Below, piece after piece: positions 26,042 to 33,314 of a DNA stretch of 42,400 nt. Source of the stretch: Pedosphaera sp. (GTDB lineage: Bacteria; Verrucomicrobiota; Verrucomicrobiia; Limisphaerales; Pedosphaeraceae). The first letter of the stretch is position 1. Each line of letters starts with the position of its first letter. A program made the position numbers and the translations under genes. The DNA is taken from the NCBI GenBank assembly GCA_028293325.1, contig JAQGPA010000061.1:1-42400 (forward strand). Reading direction: 5' to 3'. The notes beneath the pieces were generated by a model, which did not search any database, was not told where the DNA came from, and saw only the letters and a program-made list of their open reading frames with translations.

Positions 26042-26742
26042 TCAGGTTTCGGGTTGGCCGCGGGTTCCGCAGCGGCGGCAGTTTTGGCGGCTTCGGCTTC
26101 GGCAAGCTGGAGTTGGTCAGGCGGCGCGGTGGCCAGACCGGGATCAGCGGTGAGGAGCGACTCAGGTTTGACGATGGGAATGCGGCGGAGTTCATCCGCG
26201 GCGGGCAGGTCTTCCAGAGCGCGCAGGCCGAAATATTCGAGGAAGATGGGAGTGGTGCCGAAGGTCATGGGACGGCCAATGACTTCCGCGCGGCCGACCT
26301 GTTCAACCAAACCGCGTTCGACGAGAGTTTGCATCACGCCATCAACGGCCACGCCGCGGACCTGTTCAATTTCGGCGCGGGTGATGGGTTGGCGATACGC
26401 AATGATGGCCAGGGTTTCAAGCGCGGGTTGGGAGAGACGAGGCGGCCGGGATTTATGGCCGACCAACGCCTTAAGCCACGGCGCATATTCCGGCTGGCTG
26501 ACGAATTGCCAGGAGCCAGCCACGCAGGCGAGACGAAAGCTGCGGGCGGCGGTTTCATGCTCGGCCGCCAATTGTTCCAAGGCGGCGGTCAGATCGTCTT
26601 CCTTGATTTTCTTGAAGGCCTTGACGGTTTCGTCACCTTCAGCCTGGGAGGCGGCATCGTTCAGAACGTCGCGAAGTTCCCGCGCGCTCATCGGTTTTTG
26701 GGCCGAGAAGAGGAGGGATTCCAAAATGAATTTCAGTTCCAT
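26038..26742 (-). CDS. scpB: Segregation and condensation protein B
   Basis: A 234-residue winged-helix protein that with ScpA and SMC forms the bacterial condensin. ELKFILESLLFSAQKPMSARELRDVL is the usual start, and the second winged helix contains LSQPALETLAIIAYRQPITRAEIEQVRGVAVDGVM, the family hallmark, followed by GRPMTFGTTPIFLEYFGL. The Ala/Pro-rich tail after residue 205 is variable. I use the ATG at 26742, 7 bp after the scpA stop; the open frame before it overlaps scpA and has no ScpB character. Confidence 0.94.
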   Translation of the reverse strand: MELKFILESLLFSAQKPMSARELRDVLNDAASQAEGDETVKAFKKIKEDDLTAALEQLAAEHETAARSFRLACVAGSWQFVSQPEYAPWLKALVGHKSRPPRLSQPALETLAIIAYRQPITRAEIEQVRGVAVDGVMQTLVERGLVEQVGRAEVIGRPMTFGTTPIFLEYFGLRALEDLPAADELRRIPIVKPESLLTADPGLATAPPDQLQLAEAEAAKTAAAAEPAANPKPE

Positions 26743-26749
26743 GGGTAAA

Positions 26750-27526
26750 TCAAGTGGCGGGTGCCGTTTCCGTTGCGGGGGGCGCCGTGGGCGCCGCAGT
26801 TTGGGGTTCGGCGCGGCAAATGTCGATTTCACCGAAGGTTTCGGACTGGGCGGCGACGAGTTGTTTGAGCCGGATCAATTCCAGCAGGGCCAAAAAAGTA
26901 ACGACCACTTCCGTGCGGCTCATGTCGCCGCTGAACAACTCAGAGAAACGAACGCGCGAACGTTCCGTGATGGCTTTCATGACGTGCTCAATTTTTTCGC
27001 TGACGGTCCATTTATCCTCGAAGACATCACGGAGATCATCGCGTTGGTGAACGCGTTTGAGGATGGAGCTTACGGCGTTGAGGAGATCGAAGAGCGAAAC
27101 ATCCGGCTTGCCAGGAGCTTCGGCGGCGAACTCGGGTTTGACGGGCAGGCGGGGGAAAACGTCCTCCTGCCGGGCCTCGAGGGTCTGGAGTTGGGCGGCA
27201 GCGTCCTTGAATTTTTTATATTCGACAAGCTGGCGGATGAGTTCCCAACGGGGGTCTTCGCCTTCGTCTTCACCCTCGGTTTGAACCTGCTGGTCGAGGG
27301 GCAGCAATTCACGGCTCTTGATATACATGAGCGTGGAGGCCATGACGAGGAATTCGCCGGCGATATCGAGGTCGAGCAGGCGCATGACCTCGATGTATTC
27401 GATAAACTGGGTGGCGAGCTGCGTGAGGTTAACATCGTAAATGTCCACCTCCTCCTTTTTAATTAAATAAAGGAGTAAATCGAGCGGGCCTTCGAAGACC
27501 TCAAATTTTACTTTGTATTCGGCCAT
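26750..27526 (-). CDS. scpA: Segregation and condensation protein A
   Basis: A 258-residue kleisin that bridges the SMC heads. The start YKVKFEVFEGPLDLLLYLIKKEEVDIYDV is the canonical N-terminus, followed by EFLVMASTLMYIKSRELLP; the C-terminal winged helix has VVTFLALLELIRLKQLVAAQSETFGEI. It leads the scpA-scpB-pheA operon. The upstream region to 27610 holds no other gene. Confidence 0.95.
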   Translation of the reverse strand: MAEYKVKFEVFEGPLDLLLYLIKKEEVDIYDVNLTQLATQFIEYIEVMRLLDLDIAGEFLVMASTLMYIKSRELLPLDQQVQTEGEDEGEDPRWELIRQLVEYKKFKDAAAQLQTLEARQEDVFPRLPVKPEFAAEAPGKPDVSLFDLLNAVSSILKRVHQRDDLRDVFEDKWTVSEKIEHVMKAITERSRVRFSELFSGDMSRTEVVVTFLALLELIRLKQLVAAQSETFGEIDICRAEPQTAAPTAPPATETAPAT

Positions 27527-27610
27527 TTATCACCGGCGCACCGCGGGCGTGGAGCCAGGAAGAGAAATTCTAGGCTGGAGGGCAAGGGTTTGCAACGCCA
27601 GAACTGGGGC

Positions 27611-27628
27611 ATTTCCGACCGGAAATGA
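27611..27628. promoter_or_regulatory. Perfect 8-bp dyad next to a strong promoter
   Basis: CATTTCCG-AC-CGGAAATG is a perfect inverted repeat, 15 bases upstream of the -35 box of the small RNA promoter and 85 bp upstream of the scpA start on the other strand. It could be an operator for either transcription unit. The protein is unknown. Confidence 0.45.
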
Positions 27629-27643
27629 CAAAGGATAACCTAT

Positions 27644-27671
27644 TGACAAACTTGGTCTTGGTTCTAAAATT
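27644..27671 (+). promoter_or_regulatory. Near-consensus sigma-70 promoter
   Basis: TTGACA at 27644-27649 and TAAAAT at 27666-27671 are spaced by 16 bp. The predicted start is near 27678, where the stem of the candidate small RNA begins. This is the best-matching vegetative promoter I see in the window. Confidence 0.65.
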
Positions 27672-27677
27672 AGAGTG

Positions 27678-27757
27678 TTCGGGTAGCAGTACGTTTCTTC
27701 AGCGGGGTTCCCCACCCCCACCTCCTTGGCGTCTGCTGCCCGAATTTTTCTTTTTGT
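27678..27757 (+). ncRNA. Candidate small RNA with anti-SD-like loop and intrinsic terminator
   Basis: TTCGGGTAGCAG (27679-27690) pairs over 12 positions (one G-U) with CTGCTGCCCGAA (27734-27745), followed at once by TTTTTCTTTTT. The stem opens at the predicted start of the promoter at 27644-27671, so a transcript of about 75-80 nt would be closed end to end by this stem. The interior of about 43 nt is C-rich and includes CACCTCCTT (27720-27728), identical to the anti-Shine-Dalgarno end of 16S rRNA. It lacks the GGAAGCAGC motif of SRP RNA. No open frame fits. Alternative reading: a plain terminator without a function of its own. Confidence 0.55.
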
Positions 27758-27763
27758 TCAACT

Positions 27764-27791
27764 TGACGTTAACCCGCGGTTTCCGTAAGTT
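27764..27791 (+). promoter_or_regulatory. Probable tRNA-Asp promoter
   Basis: TTGACG at 27764-27769 and TAAGTT at 27786-27791 are separated by 16 bp. The predicted start is about 10 bases before the mature 5' end of tRNA-Asp. Confidence 0.45.
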
Positions 27792-27808
27792 TCGCCTCCC
27801 CCTTGAGC

Positions 27809-27885
27809 GGGGGTGTAGCTCAATTGGTTAGAGCGCTGCCCTGTCACGGCAGAGGTTACGGGTTCGAGCCCCGCCACTCCCGCCA
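27809..27885 (+). tRNA. tRNA-Asp (GTC)
   Basis: The 77-nt cloverleaf closes well. Acceptor GGGGGTG pairs with CACTCCC (one G-U); the D arm starts GCTC; the anticodon stem CTGCC/GGCAG encloses CTGTCAC with anticodon GTC at 27843-27845; the T loop is TTCGAGC. Discriminator G and an encoded CCA (27883-27885) follow. The integrase remnant starts 53 bp downstream, marking the 3' end of this tRNA as a likely integration site. I could not find a second copy of the tRNA 3' end in the window. Confidence 0.96.
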
Positions 27886-27938
27886 CTATTTCCTAAGGAA
27901 AAGTGAACTCCCCGCTGAAATGGGTCAAATGAAACAGA

Positions 27939-29075
27939 ATGAAACAATTTCAGCCCGTGCAGACCGAGAAAACTCTGTTCTTGGTCCATATGAAACACGG
28001 CAAAATTGTTTACAACGCCGATGGCGTCGAATTCTCGATTTATGAAACCAACAAGTCCATTAAGTCCGGCCCAACGAAGTATTGGCTGCTGGAGGACTAT
28101 TCCACTGGCAAGCGTCGGTTACTGAACAATCAGTCCGAAAAGGCGGCCAAGCGCCGAGTGGATAAAATCCGCCCATCGATGGCCAAAGGGCAGGCCAACC
28201 GCATGGCGTTGACCCACGGTCAATGGCAGGAAGTTTGCATGGCCCTGGAAGTCGTCCGAAGTCATGGTTCCAGGGAATCGTTGGGTTCCGCGATCCGGTC
28301 ATGGTCAGAAAGCGCTGCCATACTGGGTGGGCGGACCACGTTATTCGATGCCGCGAAGTTTTACCTCAGCAACCACACGGGCGACGCACCGCCATTGAAG
28401 CACACACGTTTTGCGGACGCAGCCACCATCTACCATACGTTCAAGCTTAAATCCGGGAACTCCGACAGTCACTGTTCCAACATTAAATGTCGCCTTGATC
28501 GGCTGGTGAAAGTATTGCCTGCTGGCGTTCTGCTCGACGAACTGACGGCTGGCCAGTTCGAGTCGGCGGCTTCGCAGCTTGGGATTGGAGGTAAAACTTG
28601 TAATGAATATAGGCTGGTTCTAAGCAATCTATACAAGTGGGCCGCCAAGCAAAATCCGCCGCTGGTGTCCAAGGACTTCAATCCCGCTAACGAGATGGAC
28701 CGGCGGAAAGTCCAGCATCAGGAAGTTGAGTATCTGCGCGTCGCAGACCTGAAAAAGATGTTGGCCGGAGTGCAGGCCGAACGTCCGGACTTGCTCCTGC
28801 TCATGGTTCTGGTTTGTTTTGCCGGTCTTCGTCCGTCGGAAGCAGTTCGGATTGACTGGGCCGAAATAGGGGTCGATTACATTCGCCTGCCGGGAAAAAA
28901 GTCGAAGACGGGATACAGCCGTCAGATTTCGATACCGAATAATTTGAAAAAATGACTGGCTCCGCACCGGCAAGCCGCTGGGCTGGTTTGCGCCACTATC
29001 AGCCTCCCGCATATTAATACAGCTGTTTTCCGCGTCTCCGGCGTTCGCCTCAGCCACGATGCGATGCGCCACGGA
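27939..29075 (+). pseudogene. Phage-type tyrosine integrase, broken by TGA and IS fusion
   Basis: The frame codes for 338 residues of a tyrosine recombinase: an N-terminal arm-binding part, a SAM-like core-binding domain (about residues 150-230) and the start of the catalytic domain with the first Arg in FAGLRPSEAVRIDW, then ISIPNNLKK and a TGA at 28953-28955. The same frame continues past the TGA as LAPHRQAAGL and reaches GVRLSHDAMRHG, the second conserved Arg box. A Trp codon (TGG to TGA) therefore seems to have been lost. After MRHG the sequence turns into transposase, so the catalytic Tyr is missing. It lies 53 bp after tRNA-Asp, the usual place for an island integrase. Confidence 0.8.
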
Positions 29076-29803
29076 TATCCGAGAGATGTCAGTGACGAGG
29101 AACGGGCATTTTGCGCGAGATTTTCAATGCCCTGCGTTACCTCGTGCGGATGGGCGGAGTCTGGCGCATGATGCCGCACGATTTGCCGCCCTGGCACGTG
29201 GTTTACCAACAGACCCGGCACTGGATAAAAGCGGGCTGCTTTGAGGCCATGGCCCATGATTTGCGGGCGATTCTGCGCTTGGCCCTGGATCGCAATGCCG
29301 AGCCCAGTGCGGCGATTTTGGACAGCAGAACATTGCAATCGACTCCGGAGAGCGGTGGTCGGGCTGGATTTGACGGGCACAAGAAGCGCATGGGATCGAA
29401 GGTCCACCTGGCGGTGGATATGCTGGGCCACTTGTTGGCGTTGCGCGTCACTCCCGCCAACGAACAGGACCGGGCGCAGGTGGGCGAATTGGCCAAGGCG
29501 GTGCAATTGGCAACGGAAGAAAAAGTAGAAGTCGCTTTCGTGGATCAAGGCTATACGGGCAGCGCGCCCGCCGCAGCGGCGGAGGGAGCGGGCATCCGCT
29601 TGGAGGTGGTCAAACATCACCAGGCCAAGCGAGGGTTTGTCCTGTTGCCCCGACGCTGGGTGGTGGAGCGGTCCTTTGCGTGGGCGGCCCGATTTAGAAG
29701 GCTGGCCCGGGACTATGAACGGTTGGCCACGACGTTGGCAGGCTATCATTGGCTTGCGTTCGCCATGCTCATGTTGAAAACCTTGTTCAGCAAAAGTGCA
29801 TAA
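29076..29803 (+). mobile_element. IS5-family transposase, N-terminally disrupted
   Basis: From 29076 the integrase frame reads [13 protein letters not shown], the typical start of IS5-group transposases. Then about 17 codons are missing, and the rest continues in another frame from a TTG at 29111 as [28 protein letters not shown] and on to the end (230 residues). The DDE catalytic residues are visible in [20 protein letters not shown] and WVVERSFAW. The left terminal repeat and leader have no room, because integrase sequence runs directly into the transposase, so this copy is truncated and probably inactive. I could not identify a right terminal repeat after 29803. Confidence 0.8.
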
Positions 29804-29866
29804 CAGGCTAGGCTACGCGTTGCGCTTAATAAATATCCGTCCACACCCATTTAACCAGAAAAGACC

Positions 29867-29903
29867 TTTGCAAATTGTCCCCACCCTAATGCAATTTGTC
29901 CCC
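29867..29903 (+). promoter_or_regulatory. Paired operator-like direct repeats (21-bp period), site 1
   Basis: TTTGCAAATTGTCCCC (29867-29882) is repeated as AATGCAATTTGTCCCC (29888-29903), exactly 21 bp from start to start. The same paired motif with the same period occurs at 37355-37391. Tandem half-sites about 21 bp apart are how AraC-type proteins bind, and a XylR-like AraC-family regulator is encoded at 35907. The pair lies about 220 bp before the DMT transporter gene. The rest of this 320-bp gap also contains AATTTCCATAAA twice (30031-30042 and 30068-30079). Confidence 0.6.
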
Positions 29904-30021
29904 TGACGGAAATGGGGATTCTGCCGCAACATTTGAATATGTCGCTGCGCTTTGACACAAGTTTGTTCAATTTAGAAATGTTTTTGCCAGAAAACGGGGT
30001 TTTATTTTCATTAAGTGAAAT

Positions 30022-30036
30022 GAAATTCGGAATTTC
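30022..30036. promoter_or_regulatory. Perfect 7-bp palindrome upstream of DMT gene
   Basis: GAAATTC-G-GAATTTC lies 87 bp before the transporter ATG. It could be an operator; no binding protein can be named. Confidence 0.35.
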
Positions 30037-30122
30037 CATAAAATAGGCGAGATGTTCGACTTAATCTAATTTCCATAAACTCAATGATTTTGAGAATCAG
30101 CTTCCTCTTCCTTACTGAATAA

Positions 30123-31298
30123 ATGTTTGGATTAATAATATGCTGTGTCGGGGCAGTCTTCAACGTGCTCACCGATGCCTCACGCAAAAAGGTGCTGGAT
30201 CGTAGCCACGATGCGGCGCTTATCAGCCTTTGGTGTAAGGTTGTCGCGTTTACCTGCTATGTGCTCGCGCTCGGTGGGCTGTTTGTTTTGGGGATCAAGC
30301 CGAGCCTGCCCGCCATTGGTGGGTCGCTCCATCTGCCGCCGATGGTGGCGTTCATGCTCTACCTGGTCTTGAACGCAGTATTGGAAGGCACAGCCATTCT
30401 TTTGAATTTTCGTGCGCTGCAAGTTGCGCCCCTGTCGTTGTGCGCTCCCTTTCTGGCATTGACGCCCGTGTTTTTGCTGCCGGTTGGAAAAATATTTCTA
30501 CACGAGCCGATTTCGACTGGCATGGTGGTGGGGGTCTTGTTGATCGTCATCGGGTCGTTCGCCATCAATCGGCAATTTTTCGCCAAGGGCTGGCTTGAAC
30601 CGGCAAAGGCCATCATCCGTGAAAGAGGCAGCCGTTACATGCTGATTGTGGCGTTGTTGTTAACCTGCACGGCTGCGCTTGATAAATGGTTTTTGAAAAC
30701 TGGTGGCACTGCGGAGTTGTCCGAGAGGATCGCGCGGGCATTCACGTTGTCCATTGGTAAAGGCGTGATGCTTTCGATTTTCTTTGTCGGGTTGACAATG
30801 GTACGGCTCGGCGATTGGAAATCTTTCCGTGCCAAGTCCATCGGGTTCGCGCAGGCTGCAACTGGGTTCAGTTGGAACAAAGTCTGGCATGACATTCCAA
30901 CGTGGTTGGTTTTGGCTGGCGTGTTTGAAGCGACGGTGATGGTGCTGCAGTTGACCGCGCTGCAATTCGCACCCGCCGCAGTTGTTATCAGCATCAAACG
31001 CTCGGGTATTTTGTTGGCGTGTCTGGTGGGCTGGTTTTTGTTCAAGGAGCGCGGCATCACCGACCGCGTCATCGGTTCGTTCGTGATGCTGGCGGGCGTG
31101 CTGGTTTTTTTCCTGACGAAACCCGACCAACAAGGACAAAGTCAATTTGGTCTGGATGTCGCGCTTGGCATCGCGGCAGTCGCACTGGTTGGCATGACTA
31201 GCGCGCTTTATTTAACGCGTAACTGGAGAAAGCCCGCCGTGTCTCCAATAGTGGTGTCGGGCATTAATCCCATTTCCATTATTAAAGGCGGGCCATGA
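30123..31298 (+). CDS. EamA/DMT-superfamily transporter
   Basis: A 391-residue membrane protein with about ten helices in two EamA-like halves. Typical segments are ALQVAPLSLCAPFLALTPVFLLPVGKIFLHEPIS in the first half and ALQFAPAAVVISIKRSGILLACLVGWFLFKERGITDRVIGSFVMLAGVLVFFL in the second, the repeated 'helix-E' pattern of drug/metabolite transporters. The loop between the halves is longer than usual. The stop overlaps the next gene's start as ATGA, so the two are translationally coupled and the transporter probably handles a substrate or product of that protein. No clear ribosome binding site precedes the ATG. Confidence 0.85.
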   Translation: MFGLIICCVGAVFNVLTDASRKKVLDRSHDAALISLWCKVVAFTCYVLALGGLFVLGIKPSLPAIGGSLHLPPMVAFMLYLVLNAVLEGTAILLNFRALQVAPLSLCAPFLALTPVFLLPVGKIFLHEPISTGMVVGVLLIVIGSFAINRQFFAKGWLEPAKAIIRERGSRYMLIVALLLTCTAALDKWFLKTGGTAELSERIARAFTLSIGKGVMLSIFFVGLTMVRLGDWKSFRAKSIGFAQAATGFSWNKVWHDIPTWLVLAGVFEATVMVLQLTALQFAPAAVVISIKRSGILLACLVGWFLFKERGITDRVIGSFVMLAGVLVFFLTKPDQQGQSQFGLDVALGIAAVALVGMTSALYLTRNWRKPAVSPIVVSGINPISIIKGGP

Positions 31299-33109
31299 AA
31301 TTCATCCTCGACATGGTGCATCACAATCCGGGCGAGCCGCTGTTTCAAAGTGCATTTTTGAATCCGGCGCACCTGGTGGACTATGGTTACAACGGACAGG
31401 TTTTCAAACACATCAACTGCGTTGCGACGTTCGCTGCTTCCGGCGTGGATGTTTTTCCAGAGGGCTCACCCGACCGTGCATGGCTGGAAGAATTCACGCC
31501 ACACATTGAGCAGGAAATCGCCGCGGCGAAGGCGCAGGGCTTGAAAGTATTTTACCACATTGACTTGTTTGTCCTGCCGAAGCGGCTGGTAGAACATTTC
31601 AAGGCAGAAATCTGTGATCTGCAGACCGGCCGCATTTTGTTGGATCGCCCGAGGACACTGGAACTACATCGGGTCATGTTTGATGAACTCACCGTGCGCT
31701 TTCCTCAAGTGGATGGTTACATAATCCGCGTCGGTGAGACGTATTTGTATGACACGCCGTATCATGTCGGCAGTGGGCCGATTCCTCGCCTTGGTCCCGC
31801 TTGGACGCCGGAATATTTCTACCAAGAACGGCTCGACGAGAATCCTGCAAAACCGAACTGGTCAGGGGCGCAAACTGAGGCATATGTGAAGCTGATCCGT
31901 TTTCTGCGCAACGAGGTGTGCGCCCGTCATGACAAATTCTTGATGTTTCGCACCTGGGACATTTTCCCTGATAAACTGCATGCCCGACTCGATCATTATC
32001 TTGAAGTCACCGACCAAATTAAACCGCACGAGAAACTGATCTTTTCCATTAAGCACACCGCACTTGATTTCTGGCGACATGTCAAAGTCAACGAATGTCT
32101 CACGCGGGGCAAGCATCCCCAAATCATTGAAGTCCAGTGCCAGCGCGAATACGAAGGCAAAGGTGCATATCCCAATTATGTCATGGACGGTGTCATCAAC
32201 GGCTTTGAGGAGAACGCAAAAAAGACCGGGCTGAAGGATCTGGCCGCGAATCCCCAAATCAAGGGCATTTTTGGCTGGTCGCGCGGTGGCGGCTGGTATG
32301 GGCCTTATTCGCGATGTGAACTCTGGCCCGATTTGAACGCTTATGTGCTCGGCAAGTTCGCGCAAACTCCAACGCGTTCCGAAGGGGAGATTTTTTGTAG
32401 TTACGCCCGCGAACGCCTCAAGTTAAAGGGTATGGATGTTAAACGATTCCGTCATCTTTGCCAGCTTTCATCCCAAGCCATCCTGAAGGGACGATACTGC
32501 GAAGCATTCGACCGGAGTTTGAATGAATCCATTTTGCCAACGGCATGCTGGATGCGCGATGACCGGCTTGGCGGGCGCACCCAACTGAAGTTGGTGTTTG
32601 ATTACCTTCACAAGCAAAATCTTTTCAATGAAGCCTTGCAGGAGAAGGCCGAGGCCGTGGCACTATGGGCAAAAATTGAGAAACTGGCCAGCGAGATTGG
32701 CTGGCCGGAGGATGAGCTTGGAGGATTTGTAATGGTATCGGCACAATACGGGCATTTGCTTTTCAGCATCGCGCATGCAGGTTGGCGTGCACTCGCCGCG
32801 GGTTATGTCGGCGACAGCACAGGCCATTACAATTGCGAAGAAATTCTGGATGCTTCGGAAAGCTATTCGGCTTGCTGGCGCAAATACCAGGTTCTTGCTT
32901 CGTCTCCTTTGTGCGCTACGCCTTACAAAGGCCGCTATTTCAGCCTGCCCGGCATGCCACTGGTAGCCGGATTGGACGAGTCCGTGGCGCACTACGAACA
33001 CTTGGCTCGCAGGGGCAATGGGCACGCTCAAAATCAGCCTGACGGTTGCAAAAATCACTTTGATTCAGCCGCGACAAAAACTGCGGGTGGAAACACCAAG
33101 CGTTTTTGA
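31295..33109 (+). CDS. Putative TIM-barrel glycoside hydrolase, distantly alpha-glucuronidase-like
   Basis: A 604-residue protein without a signal peptide. Residues about 1-360 alternate strands and helices as in a TIM barrel (VFYHIDLFVLPKRL, VDGYIIRVGETYLYDTPYH, FLMFRTWDIFPDKLH), with acidic residues at strand ends. The stretch IIEVQCQREYEGKGAYPNYVMDG recalls the conserved catalytic-domain segment of GH67 alpha-glucuronidases. The C-terminal 220 residues are helical, again as in that superfamily. I cannot assign a family with certainty. Coupled by a 4-base overlap to the DMT transporter, it likely acts on an imported sugar in the cytoplasm. Confidence 0.55.
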   Translation: MKFILDMVHHNPGEPLFQSAFLNPAHLVDYGYNGQVFKHINCVATFAASGVDVFPEGSPDRAWLEEFTPHIEQEIAAAKAQGLKVFYHIDLFVLPKRLVEHFKAEICDLQTGRILLDRPRTLELHRVMFDELTVRFPQVDGYIIRVGETYLYDTPYHVGSGPIPRLGPAWTPEYFYQERLDENPAKPNWSGAQTEAYVKLIRFLRNEVCARHDKFLMFRTWDIFPDKLHARLDHYLEVTDQIKPHEKLIFSIKHTALDFWRHVKVNECLTRGKHPQIIEVQCQREYEGKGAYPNYVMDGVINGFEENAKKTGLKDLAANPQIKGIFGWSRGGGWYGPYSRCELWPDLNAYVLGKFAQTPTRSEGEIFCSYARERLKLKGMDVKRFRHLCQLSSQAILKGRYCEAFDRSLNESILPTACWMRDDRLGGRTQLKLVFDYLHKQNLFNEALQEKAEAVALWAKIEKLASEIGWPEDELGGFVMVSAQYGHLLFSIAHAGWRALAAGYVGDSTGHYNCEEILDASESYSACWRKYQVLASSPLCATPYKGRYFSLPGMPLVAGLDESVAHYEHLARRGNGHAQNQPDGCKNHFDSAATKTAGGNTKRF

Positions 33110-33130
33110 GGTCGTTGCCGTCTGTTCACC

Positions 33131-33274
33131 ATGAAATTTTCTGGCTGGCGTGGTCGGATCGCAGGGCTACGCGCAGCCCAAACTATCGTGGGAGTGGCAC
33201 TGGTTGAGGTGGTTTTTGCCGGCGTTGTTTTTTATTCGGCTCCGATAACAATGATTTTATGCTCTCAACCGTAA
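33131..33274 (+). pseudogene. Fragment of a prepilin-like gene
   Basis: A 47-codon frame reads MKFSGWRGRIAGLRAAQ and then VALVEVVFAGVVF, which resembles the methylated N-terminus of type IV pseudopilins (F-T-L-V-E-V-x-x-A), but the GF cleavage pair is lost and the frame ends soon after. Probably a remnant, possibly a chance similarity. It sits 21 bp after the hydrolase gene. Confidence 0.3.
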
Positions 33275-33314
33275 TGCTTCGAAGTATAATGCCGTGCCGT
33301 CATTATTAAAATCC

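Noticed and set aside
27678-27757. SRP (4.5S) RNA or another known housekeeping RNA for the hairpin before tRNA-Asp
   Set aside because: The GGAAGCAGC-type Ffh-binding motif and the expected size are absent, and there is no 6S-like open bubble; it is kept as an unassigned small RNA candidate.
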